Shown: positions 34,061-42,480 of the stretch, one piece after another
Layout of the letters: each line of letters starts with the position of its first letter
Position numbering within the stretch: the first letter of the stretch is position 1
NCBI RefSeq assembly: GCF_002735305.1
Contig: NZ_PDYG01000004.1
Coordinates: forward strand, 22,752-86,751
Source: Agathobacter ruminis
GTDB taxonomy: Bacteria > Bacillota > Clostridia > Lachnospirales > Lachnospiraceae
Direction of reading: 5' to 3'
Length of the DNA: 64,000 nt
Made by a program: the position numbers and the translations under genes
Notes under the pieces: generated by a model
Seen by the model: the letters and a program-made list of their open reading frames with translations, nothing else
Database searches by the model: none
What the model was told of the DNA's origin: nothing

Positions 34061-34089
34061 TTGCATTTCCTGCCAAAAGGTATTATAAT
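34061..34089 (+). promoter_or_regulatory. Promoter of the DUF1858 gene
   Basis: TTGCAT at 34061-34066 and TATAAT at 34084-34089 are separated by 17 bases. It is divergent from the flagellin promoter. Confidence 0.7.
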
Positions 34090-34124
34090 AAATTGCACAC
34101 AATTCATGAATAGGAGGATTTATC

Positions 34125-34349
34125 ATGGCAGCAGTTACAAAAGATACAATGATTGGCGAGCTTCTCAGAATTGATGAAAATATCGCACCAATGCTTTTAA
34201 ATATTGGAATGCACTGTCTCGGATGCCCATCTTCACAGATGGAAACCATCGAGGAAGCTGCAATGGTTCACGGAATTGAACCAAGCGCGCTCGTAGACAG
34301 CATCAATGAATTTATTGAGAAAGATCTTGCAGCGAAAGAAAATGCGTAA
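34125..34349 (+). CDS. DUF1858 small protein
   Basis: The 74-residue protein matches the DUF1858 pattern: an N-terminal TIGELLRIDENIAPMLLNIG-like helix (here with Met for the first residue), then GMHCLGCPSS with a CxxC pair at about residues 29-32. The CxxC may bind a metal or cluster. Its role is unknown. AGGAGG lies before the ATG. Confidence 0.85.
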   Translation: MAAVTKDTMIGELLRIDENIAPMLLNIGMHCLGCPSSQMETIEEAAMVHGIEPSALVDSINEFIEKDLAAKENA

Positions 34350-34352
34350 AAC

Positions 34353-34382
34353 AAAAAGCAACCTCAATGAGGTTGCTTTTTT
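34353..34382. terminator. Bidirectional terminator between DUF1858 and mecA
   Basis: AAAAAGCAACCTC pairs with GAGGTTGCTTTTT across a 3-base loop. A and T runs lie on either side. Confidence 0.9.
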
Positions 34383-34389
34383 CATGCCT

Positions 34390-35133
34390 TTATGCAAGTT
34401 CTGTCAATGTTTCAATTGCATGCTTTTCAATAATAATCGCATCATGCTCTTTAAAATAATTGCGGTTTAATGTGCCCGCCGGAATCTGTTTGCCCGCAAA
34501 TTCCACGGCAATATTGCACACACGGTTAAATTCTTCCGGAGACAAATCTCCCTTGCAAAGGATCAGATAATATCCGCCTTCACGCGTGTCTTTGCACAGA
34601 TAAGTCTCGCCATAGATACGATTTTTTAAAGCGGATGCAAGTCGAATTGCATCGGAAAGATCGGCGAACCAGAATGTTCTTTGCATACTGTCGAGCTGCT
34701 TGCGCAATTGCTCCTTGAATGCCTCATCGCCCGGTTTTTCCTTTTTCGCCTCATGTGCATTTTTGAAAATGTCTATTATATCGGATACACTCTGAATCTG
34801 CTTATGCTCTTTACCGTTTGGAAGATGATCATACAATCCCATATCAGGATCGGTAAATCTGGAAAATCTGGTATCCAACTCATCCGGATACTCATATTTT
34901 GTAATCAGCAATACGATTTCCTCTTCCGAGGTCGGGATTGCTTCCACCATCAACGGTGACTCCACAGCATTGAATCCAAGCTCTGCATTGGCTTTTTTGA
35001 TCATATCGCGAAACAGCGCCCGCGCTTTCTCTGATCCGTATGCCAACTCGCTCAAACGGATTTGTCTTTGTGCCAAATCGTCCTTTGTCAGTGTGCATCG
35101 AATTTGATTGTCATTTAATTTCTCAATCTTCAT
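34390..35133 (-). CDS. mecA: Adaptor protein MecA
   Basis: The 247-residue protein begins MKIEKLNDNQIRCTLTKDDL, the typical MecA N-terminus that binds substrates. A charged linker (about 110-150) leads to a C-terminal ClpC-binding domain (RTFWFADLSDAIRLASALKN). MecA delivers proteins to ClpCP proteolysis. It is transcribed alone. Confidence 0.82.
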   Translation of the reverse strand: MKIEKLNDNQIRCTLTKDDLAQRQIRLSELAYGSEKARALFRDMIKKANAELGFNAVESPLMVEAIPTSEEEIVLLITKYEYPDELDTRFSRFTDPDMGLYDHLPNGKEHKQIQSVSDIIDIFKNAHEAKKEKPGDEAFKEQLRKQLDSMQRTFWFADLSDAIRLASALKNRIYGETYLCKDTREGGYYLILCKGDLSPEEFNRVCNIAVEFAGKQIPAGTLNRNYFKEHDAIIIEKHAIETLTELA

Positions 35134-35291
35134 TCAATCACCCCTTTTTTGAGTAGTCTTATTATAATCAAATGTCAGCGTAAAGTAAAGCAAAGAGTCT
35201 ATTAAAAAATTCTAAAATCTGCGAAAAGACTGATAATGGATAGTTATTTGTTCCTATTTTACAATTTTATACTTGCACACCCAATAATTCT

Positions 35292-36623
35292 GTGCTATAT
35301 CTGTCAATACAGGATATTTGTTTTGGGAAAGGAATCCAGACGAAAAACAAATACAAATCTTTGTCCGGCAAATACGAGTTATTGCGCCTGCTTGGAAACG
35401 GCGCCGGCTCGTCGGTATACCTTGCCAGACATCTTCAACTGGGCGCAATCTATGCAATCAAGGTTTCCCCCAAAAACCTCGCATTTGCGCATGAGCTATT
35501 ATCGGAAGGAAGGCTGTTGCAGAGTCTTCATCACCCTGGAATCCCTCAAATATATGATTATGTAGAAGACGATGAATATACATATCTAATTGAGGAATGG
35601 ATGGATGGAGAATCCATTTCAGAATATTTCCTTCATCAACCGATTATTTCCCCACAGACTTTTTATCAATGGATTTTGCAGCTTTGCGATATTTTTTGCT
35701 ATCTGCACGAGGCAATTACGGGCTTTTATTATCAGGATCTCAAGCCGGAACATTTGCTTTTATGCAATGGGCAAATCAAATTAATCGACTTTTGTGTGAA
35801 CTGCTGCAACGGGGAGACAATCATTTCTGTCAGTGGCAATCAGGCTTTTTCAGCTCCGGAAGTTTTATCGGGCGAGACGCCAACAGAAGCATCTGACGTC
35901 TATTCGCTGGGCTGTATCGTGGAATTCTTCGCCCGGCATGTGGAAAATGATTTGCCACAGGAATTAAATCCCATTATTCAAACTGCAAAATCGGCAGATC
36001 CAATGCTTCGATATGAAACGGTGGATGCATTCCGCACTGCCATTTTGCAAACAAAACCAAATGACAAGCAAATATCCTGCAATCACATCGCCATTCTTGG
36101 CAGTTTTCATGGCTGTGGTGCAAGTCATATCGGAATCGCGCTGACCTGCGCACTGAATCGGTTGGGATATCCGGCCCTGTTTCGTGAAGAAGATGATGTG
36201 ACTTTTCTCCAAACGACGCTTAACAATCATCTTGCTTTTCGCATAAGAGACGGAATCTTTTATCGCAAGTACTTTATCGGAGTCCCCAAATATGGCCCCG
36301 GCATTGTGATCGATGAACCAGCGGTGCTTTACCAAATAACTGTTCATACAAATTCCAATTCTATTCAACTTACGCCGTCATCGAGAGTGTTACTCATCGG
36401 AGACGGATCACCGTGGCAAATCGACAAATGTATCGCTATGAACGAAACTTTATTCCCATATCGGGACCGGGTAACGGTACTTTGCACATCCGGCAACCGG
36501 GAATATCAACACAGGCTTTCAAAAGCGCTTGGTTGTCCGGTTTTGTCTTTTCATGATGATTCGGATGCCTTTTGCATCACAAAGGAAAAATTATCTTTTT
36601 TCAAAAAACTGCTAAATCTGTAA
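35292..36623 (+). CDS. Ser/Thr kinase-like protein fused to a P-loop-like domain
   Basis: Residues about 25-255 have the protein-kinase fold: glycine loop LGNGAGSSVYLA, lysine in YAIKVS, catalytic YYQDLKPEH in place of HRDLKPEN, LIDFCVN in place of DFG, and FSAPEV. The altered HRD, Asn and DFG positions make activity uncertain. From residue about 265 the sequence resembles a MinD/TadZ-like fold with a loop GSFHGCGASH that lacks the usual lysine. No ribosome site supports the ATG at 35292; TTG 35361 is an alternative. The next gene is a related P-loop protein, and the FHA protein of the Tad locus could be a partner. Confidence 0.7.
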   Translation: MLYLSIQDICFGKGIQTKNKYKSLSGKYELLRLLGNGAGSSVYLARHLQLGAIYAIKVSPKNLAFAHELLSEGRLLQSLHHPGIPQIYDYVEDDEYTYLIEEWMDGESISEYFLHQPIISPQTFYQWILQLCDIFCYLHEAITGFYYQDLKPEHLLLCNGQIKLIDFCVNCCNGETIISVSGNQAFSAPEVLSGETPTEASDVYSLGCIVEFFARHVENDLPQELNPIIQTAKSADPMLRYETVDAFRTAILQTKPNDKQISCNHIAILGSFHGCGASHIGIALTCALNRLGYPALFREEDDVTFLQTTLNNHLAFRIRDGIFYRKYFIGVPKYGPGIVIDEPAVLYQITVHTNSNSIQLTPSSRVLLIGDGSPWQIDKCIAMNETLFPYRDRVTVLCTSGNREYQHRLSKALGCPVLSFHDDSDAFCITKEKLSFFKKLLNL

Positions 36624-36637
36624 GGGAGGTTTTTACA

Positions 36638-37267
36638 ATTAAGCACAAGCACTCTATCCAAACACATCGCACAATTACTATCGGTATTTGCGGCAGTTCT
36701 CATCGGACAGGTGTCACCACGGTTGCACTTGCATTCTCTACTTTTCTCAGCAGCGGTACCCACAAATGGGTCGGTTGTGTAGAGTTGAATAATTCCGGTG
36801 CATTTTCCGCGATTGGCGGACAGTCCAATCCTGCCTCTTTCCGAAAGTGCGGCATCGATTTTTTCCCTGCTGCAACATTGTCAGCCATGGACCGACTACA
36901 ACATGAAAAATACGATGTCCTGGTAATAGATTTTGGGGTACTGACCAGACATACTTTTTCTGCTTTTCGACAATGCGATTTGTGTCTTGTACTGGGATAT
37001 GTAAACCCATGGAATAGCCAGACCTACCGCAATTGGGTTGATCATGTTTTTCATTCAAACGATTACAATCAATCGGAAATCATTCTGCTGGGAAATCTCA
37101 GCAACCTTGGGGATATCAGACATTTTCAGCATGATTACGGTTTGCGTGCAATTGCAGTTCCCTTCGTTGAAAATCCGTTTCAACTATCCTCCGGCAACTG
37201 GAAATTTATTGAAAGGACTCTCGAAAGGAATCAGTATACCACGAAACTGCTTTTTTCGGGTCGGTAA
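36638..37267 (+). CDS. P-loop (CpaE/MinD-like) protein next to the kinase
   Basis: About 209 residues, with a phosphate-loop-like ICGSSHRTGVTTVALAF near residues 15-31 and a strand pattern (YDVLVIDFGVL) typical of MinD/ParA relatives. The loop resembles that of the domain fused to the kinase. The best start is ATT at 36638, eight bases after GGGAGG and 14 bases beyond the kinase stop. The open frame has an ATG far upstream at 36572 inside the kinase gene without a site. Confidence 0.65.
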   Translation: MKHKHSIQTHRTITIGICGSSHRTGVTTVALAFSTFLSSGTHKWVGCVELNNSGAFSAIGGQSNPASFRKCGIDFFPAATLSAMDRLQHEKYDVLVIDFGVLTRHTFSAFRQCDLCLVLGYVNPWNSQTYRNWVDHVFHSNDYNQSEIILLGNLSNLGDIRHFQHDYGLRAIAVPFVENPFQLSSGNWKFIERTLERNQYTTKLLFSGR

Positions 37268-37272
37268 AAGTC

Positions 37273-37398
37273 ATGAATTCACAAAATTCCGTACAATTGC
37301 AAATGGAACTGGATCCTCATTATTTGCAGGGCGCGATTATCTCTTTTACCTTGCAGCATGAGGTCAAAAAATACGCGACGAAAGGAGGCGGTACCTAA
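37273..37398 (+). CDS. Small 41-residue protein after the kinase cassette
   Basis: It encodes MNSQNSVQLQMELDPHYLQG and ends KYATKGGGT. The ATG is five bases after the stop of the P-loop gene. The ribosome site is weak (TAAAAG), so translation may rely on coupling. No family was recognised. Too short for a firm call. Confidence 0.4.
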   Translation: MNSQNSVQLQMELDPHYLQGAIISFTLQHEVKKYATKGGGT

Positions 37399-37503
37399 GC
37401 TCTCTTTTAACAATTTTAGTAACTTTTCAACACAATGATTATAGATGTGGGGAAGAGACAACAGAACGGGAGGTTTCATGCTTCCGGTATAATTGAATAC
37501 CAA

Positions 37504-37552
37504 AAAAGTGATAGGGCCGTAGGAATTCTATGGCCCTATATAAATGCTTTTT
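37504..37552 (+). terminator. Terminator after the kinase cassette
   Basis: ATAGGGCC (37511-37518) pairs with GGCCCTAT (37532-37539). A T run follows after eight bases, and an A run precedes it. Confidence 0.6.
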
Positions 37553-37555
37553 TAT

Positions 37556-37584
37556 TTCTTATTTAATGGGGATTGTGTTATAAT
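37556..37584 (+). promoter_or_regulatory. Promoter of the GH18 gene
   Basis: TATAAT at 37579-37584 is preceded by TGT (extended -10). A weak -35 TTCTTA lies 17 bases upstream. Confidence 0.5.
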
Positions 37585-37621
37585 TTTATAGAAATGCACA
37601 GAAAGGGGCTTATCTATTACC

Positions 37622-39340
37622 ATGAAAAAGAAAGTTCTGCCGGTTCTGGTTGTTTTGGCACTGATATTAATCATTTCCGGTATTGCCTTATTGGCCAATT
37701 TGATCAAAAAATATTCACCTTCGAAAGAACGCTCGGATTACGCGTCTCACTATCATATCAACGATCCTTCGGAAATCCTGATTATGCAGGATGGAGAAGA
37801 CCTTGATTTCCGCGCTACAAATATTGATGGTTCTATCTACCTTGATTATCAGTATGTTCACGATTGTCTGAACAGCAGATTCTACTGGGACAGCAATGAA
37901 AATCTTCTGCTTTATACCACTCCAAACAGTGTGATTACCGTAAACGCAGATTCCAGTGAATACCTTTCCAACAAAGATACCAAAGATTTCGGAAAAACAA
38001 TTCTCTCCACCGCAGATGAGAAAATCTGGATTCATATTGATTTTGTAAAAGAATTCACCAATTTTACATATGATAGCTTTGAGAATCCGAATCGACTGGT
38101 TGTAACCAGCAAATTCGGAGAAATCCACACCGCAACCGCAAAGAAAAGCACTTATGTGCGTGAACTTGGCGGCATCAAAAGTCCAATCCTTTCGGATGTC
38201 AAAAAGAAAGACACCCTGACTGTTCTTGAAGAGGGTGACAAATGGACGAAAGTCATGACGGCGGATGGTTTTATCGGATATATCAAATCATCCACTTTGA
38301 GTGATATCACAACAGATACCATTTCATCCGATTTTGAAGAGGAATCCTTCTCACATATTAAAAAAGATTTTCAAATCTGTCTCGGATGGGATGCGATTTA
38401 TTCGACTGCTGCCAATAATAATATTGCAAACACACTTGCCAGAAGCAAAAATCTCAATGTCATTTCACCAACCTGGTTCTATGTAAATGACAATGATGGC
38501 AATCTTCACGATCGAGCAAGTTCCTCATATGTGTCTTTCTGCCACAGCAAAGGCGTGGAAGTATGGGCGCTCGTCAGCAACTTTGAAAACAAAGATGTGG
38601 ATACCACATATATTCTCACACACACTTCTGTGCGAAACAATCTGGTCAATCAAATTGTTTCCGCAGCAATCCAGTATGATTTAGATGGCATCAACCTTGA
38701 CTTTGAAAGCATCAGCTCAGATGTCGGCGATGCTTACATCCAGTTTGTCCGCGAATTGTCGATTAAGCTGGAAAACAATGGAATCGTGCTTTCCGTTGAT
38801 AATTATGTACCTTCAAATTATACCGCCTTCTATAATCGAAAGGAGCAGGCGCTCTTTGCCGATTACATCATCGTGATGGCTTACGACCAGCATTACGCAG
38901 GATCGGAAGAATCCGGTTCCGTTGCGGCCCTTGACTGGGTTCAGGAAGGTGTTCAGAATACACTTGCCGAAGTTCCGGCAGATCAGTTGGTACTTGCCAT
39001 GCCGTTCTACACTAGGCTTTGGTGCCTGACTCCGCAGGGCGATTCCGATGATGAGTCATCCGATACCATGTATCAGGTGACATCTCATGCACTTGGCATG
39101 GCTGAAGCAGATCAGCTGATTCAACAAAAAGGCGCAGAAAAAACCTGGCTTTCGGATGCCGGTCAGTTCTACGCCTCCTATGAAGAAAATGGCAACAAGT
39201 ATGAAATCTGGCTTGAGGATTCCGATTCTCTCGAGGAACGCCTTAAGGTGATGAAAGAATCCAAGCTTGCCGGTTGCGCCTTCTGGAGATTGGGCTTCGA
39301 ACAATCTTCCATCTGGGATACCGTTGCGAAATATTTTTAA
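37622..39340 (+). CDS. Membrane-anchored SH3-GH18 glycosidase
   Basis: The 572-residue protein has an N-terminal membrane anchor (about 5-30), a stalk region of copper-amine-oxidase-N-like character (about 45-165), an SH3-like domain (about 170-230) and a GH18 domain (about 250-572). The catalytic motif DGINLDFE is visible around residues 356-363. GH18 enzymes cleave chitin-like or GlcNAc-containing polymers; with the SH3 domain, peptidoglycan trimming or a YaaH/SleL-like role is likely. The AAAGGGG site is 14 bases from the ATG, longer than usual. Confidence 0.85.
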   Translation: MKKKVLPVLVVLALILIISGIALLANLIKKYSPSKERSDYASHYHINDPSEILIMQDGEDLDFRATNIDGSIYLDYQYVHDCLNSRFYWDSNENLLLYTTPNSVITVNADSSEYLSNKDTKDFGKTILSTADEKIWIHIDFVKEFTNFTYDSFENPNRLVVTSKFGEIHTATAKKSTYVRELGGIKSPILSDVKKKDTLTVLEEGDKWTKVMTADGFIGYIKSSTLSDITTDTISSDFEEESFSHIKKDFQICLGWDAIYSTAANNNIANTLARSKNLNVISPTWFYVNDNDGNLHDRASSSYVSFCHSKGVEVWALVSNFENKDVDTTYILTHTSVRNNLVNQIVSAAIQYDLDGINLDFESISSDVGDAYIQFVRELSIKLENNGIVLSVDNYVPSNYTAFYNRKEQALFADYIIVMAYDQHYAGSEESGSVAALDWVQEGVQNTLAEVPADQLVLAMPFYTRLWCLTPQGDSDDESSDTMYQVTSHALGMAEADQLIQQKGAEKTWLSDAGQFYASYEENGNKYEIWLEDSDSLEERLKVMKESKLAGCAFWRLGFEQSSIWDTVAKYF

Positions 39341-42300
39341 TGATATTCATTTGCAAAATCGATAAACGCTTTTGCAATCTTATATAATCGTCCGGTTTGC
39401 ACGGAATTATCTGAATCAGATGTTTCGTCACCGGATGATTTTTTTGCATGTTGTACCGGATTTGCATCTCCAAGCGCAACGCGCAAATCTACCTGTTCTC
39501 CGGATGACGAAAGTGTTTGCGCCAGTGCCGGCAACTGCTGCGACATCATAGTCTGCATGTTGCGGTCTTCACAAACCACCAGTCCGCTGATACTGTCTTT
39601 CTTTGCCTCGAAGGAAGCAGAGATTTTGCCCGCAACCGCACTTTCAAAAAAGATATCGACAAAGCCTTTCTTTCCGCTTCCCCTGACTACTTTCAGGGAT
39701 ACGCCGGTCACATTTCCGTCACTTGTCTGCATCGGAATCAGGAAACTTTCCTCGCTCGTCTGCTTCGACGCAAGATGAATCTGTTTGGTTGCCAGTTGCA
39801 TCGCGCGTATATCCAGTGAATGTGCTTCGCGCACTTCCTGTACCATGTCATCGAGCGCATGCTCAGCCACTTCCTCAAGTGTCTCGAGTGCATCGGCCAG
39901 CTCTGTCGGTGATTCCACCGCCTCCGCAAATCGCTCCAGCAATTCTTCTTTTGCATCGGCAAGTGCATCCTTTGCTTTCCAGATTGTGGAGATTGCATTA
40001 CCCGGATGTGCACTCAGCATTTCCATCGCCAGAACATTATGCACCGATGCCGGTACATCCATTCGTTCCAGCTGTGCATAGATTTCTTCCGGGCAGTTTG
40101 CGGCCTGCTGCAGGTCATCGAGCATCTGCTTTGCATATGTTTCTGCTTCTCCATCCGGATTTTCGTTCATATAATTCTGCAACATCTGTCTGAGCTGTTC
40201 CGGACTTTGATCCATCCAGTCTTCCGGCAGATTCTGCATCCATCCCGGTGTCATTTGTTCCGCAACATCCTTGATGCACTGGTTCTGGAATGCGGCTTCA
40301 ATCTGTCTGTCTATACGGACACCCTTTTGAACGGCATTGACTCCGTCAAATTGATCGTCAACCACATAATCGGAATTCTTTTTGCTCTGATTCCGTAGTT
40401 GCGTCAACAACGCGCGCATGGTGATTTCCGATCCCTGTTCATAAGCTGCGCCCAATGCAGCTCCATCATTCTTTTCTACCTGCGCAATCAGGCGGTAGAT
40501 TCCGATATATGAGGAGCGCTCTTCCTCGCTAATGGCCTTATTCTGCTCCAGTTTGTGCAGGAATTTTTCGAAGCGTTCTGCGCCATTGTCACCGATTTCG
40601 GTCTTAATCGCTTCCACGGTTCTGTTCAGCTCTTCAATCGGCATATCAATCGGATTTTCACCGCGGCGAATCAGCTCAAGTGTTGTGCGTGGTGTCAAAT
40701 TCGAAAACAGACGCTGCATCTGTTCATCCTGTGCCTTCATCTCAGTGAGATGATCGATGGTCAATTCTGTGTGATTATAGGCCAGAATTCGTACCGCACG
40801 GCGGTTCGCATCGCTGGTTTCAAGGCCCATATCTGTAAGAATGTCATCAACATTGCGGAAAGCTTTCTGGATACTGTCTCCCATATCCTTTCGCGGCGCC
40901 GTCCACAATTTCTCATATTCCATTCCTGCTTTTTCATAATCCGCTTTCTGAATCGCTGCCTTATCACCCAGCACATTCAGTGTCGCTTCCACTTCATCCA
41001 ATGACAAAATCGTTGCCGGTGCGGACTTTAATTGTGCAAGTAAATCAATGGTTTGTGCATATCGATTGACATTTGTCTCTGTCGGCTCAACATCATATTG
41101 AGACAAAAGTGTCTCATAATAATTTTTTTCCTGTGATTTTAATTCTTCTACCAGTGCTTCTAGCGGTTTGGTGTCGATGGCAAATCCACGCCTGATCAAA
41201 GTTCGGTTTGCTTCTGTCGTCATCGCAAGTCTCGTCTCTTCGAGCATTCGCTTCGCCGTCAGGAATTGCATCTGATCTGCCCATTTGCGGCTGTCAGTCT
41301 CACCGCGATGTGCCTTGGCATCCGCCAGATTCCTAATGGTCAGTTCCTGCCCATGTTCGATACAGTAAGCCAGATCCTCATCTGTGACATCCTCGATGAC
41401 AGACTGCGCATCCCTCGCGCGTTCGGATACCGAATAACCGGAAAGCATGATTGCATCTTTGCAGCCGTTTCCTTCTGCGACTGCGTCGGCCACAGCCTGT
41501 GCAAATACAGTCTCCGACGGCTTTTCCATCTCCTGCAGCTGTGTAAAATATTGCAGATTCTCACTGGTCAGCGGAATCTGATTCTCCAATAAGGTCTGCG
41601 CATTTTTGAGCGAAGCATCTGATACTTCCACCCCTGCATCCCGGATTATCTGCTCTACCTGACTGCGGAATTCATCAATATGAATGCTTCCTGTCGGTGT
41701 TGCAAGACCTGCCGAATGCTCTGCTTTATACAGATTCTCCAGCGTCGGTTCGTATTCATTCTTTACCAAATAAAGCATCTCCTGCCCGTCGAGTCCTTCG
41801 AGCCCTTCATAGATTTCAGAAACCTCACGGATGCTTTCGATATTTTCATCTGTCAGCGGCAAATCATTTTGCTGAAATGCCTGCGCAATTTGTGTTGCGA
41901 GATATTCACTGCCAACGAGCTCCTCCAGCTTTTCTTTGGAGATATCTCCGCTCACTTCTCCACCGGTCTTCGCAATATTTGCATTGATGCGGTCGGTCAC
42001 CGTAATAATCTGCTCCGGTGTACTTTCGTTTACGGAAAATCCCGCCTCCTGCATATCACGCAGATCTTCCTTGGTGGTTGTATTGGCCAGCACCGCCATC
42101 TGATTTTTTCGCGCATCACTATCGGCCATCTGATCCTGCTGCAGACGGTCCATCATGGTCTTTTCTTCTTCATTTGGATTTGCATATATCGGATTCATGC
42201 GCTGCTGTGGAACCGAATCCACAACATATCCGGCTTTCACTTTATGGACAGAAGACTTTGTCTCCTCGTTTTGGGCTGCATAGTCTGCGATGCCCTTTGA

Positions 42301-42357
42301 GATATCCATATTTTTTACGCTGTTTTCACGAATATTGTCAATTAAGTCTATCTTCAT
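39337..42357 (-). CDS. Large DUF6240 protein, probably flagellum-associated
   Basis: The 1006-residue cytosolic protein is rich in helices with many repeats of the pattern VDISxxNVxxLxxLxxLG-like segments (for example LPLTDENIESIREVSEIYEG and IPLTSENLQYFTQLQEM). It matches DUF6240 proteins linked to flagellar genes in Lachnospiraceae, where they may relate to hook-length control or export. The C-terminal 130 residues are strand-rich. No catalytic motif is visible. Its end overlaps the convergent GH18 stop by four bases. Confidence 0.65.
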   Translation of the reverse strand: MKIDLIDNIRENSVKNMDISKGIADYAAQNEETKSSVHKVKAGYVVDSVPQQRMNPIYANPNEEEKTMMDRLQQDQMADSDARKNQMAVLANTTTKEDLRDMQEAGFSVNESTPEQIITVTDRINANIAKTGGEVSGDISKEKLEELVGSEYLATQIAQAFQQNDLPLTDENIESIREVSEIYEGLEGLDGQEMLYLVKNEYEPTLENLYKAEHSAGLATPTGSIHIDEFRSQVEQIIRDAGVEVSDASLKNAQTLLENQIPLTSENLQYFTQLQEMEKPSETVFAQAVADAVAEGNGCKDAIMLSGYSVSERARDAQSVIEDVTDEDLAYCIEHGQELTIRNLADAKAHRGETDSRKWADQMQFLTAKRMLEETRLAMTTEANRTLIRRGFAIDTKPLEALVEELKSQEKNYYETLLSQYDVEPTETNVNRYAQTIDLLAQLKSAPATILSLDEVEATLNVLGDKAAIQKADYEKAGMEYEKLWTAPRKDMGDSIQKAFRNVDDILTDMGLETSDANRRAVRILAYNHTELTIDHLTEMKAQDEQMQRLFSNLTPRTTLELIRRGENPIDMPIEELNRTVEAIKTEIGDNGAERFEKFLHKLEQNKAISEEERSSYIGIYRLIAQVEKNDGAALGAAYEQGSEITMRALLTQLRNQSKKNSDYVVDDQFDGVNAVQKGVRIDRQIEAAFQNQCIKDVAEQMTPGWMQNLPEDWMDQSPEQLRQMLQNYMNENPDGEAETYAKQMLDDLQQAANCPEEIYAQLERMDVPASVHNVLAMEMLSAHPGNAISTIWKAKDALADAKEELLERFAEAVESPTELADALETLEEVAEHALDDMVQEVREAHSLDIRAMQLATKQIHLASKQTSEESFLIPMQTSDGNVTGVSLKVVRGSGKKGFVDIFFESAVAGKISASFEAKKDSISGLVVCEDRNMQTMMSQQLPALAQTLSSSGEQVDLRVALGDANPVQHAKKSSGDETSDSDNSVQTGRLYKIAKAFIDFANEYH

Positions 42358-42412
42358 ATTTGAAATCTCCTACAAACAATATATCGGCAGAGCATGCTTT
42401 CTTATTAAGTCA

Positions 42413-42459
42413 AAAAATAATCCTCCCCACAGATTTACATCCATGGAGAGGACTATTTT
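42413..42459 (-). terminator. Terminator of glgB
   Basis: An imperfect stem (AATAGTCCTC with GAGGATTATT plus CC/GG) is followed on the minus strand by a T run. Confidence 0.7.
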
Positions 42460-42480
42460 AGAAAACTTTTTGTTTGCCTC

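Noticed and set aside
41680..42300. 206-residue plus-strand frame
   Set aside because: Antisense shadow of the DUF6240 gene, Cys/Leu-rich, no ribosome site.
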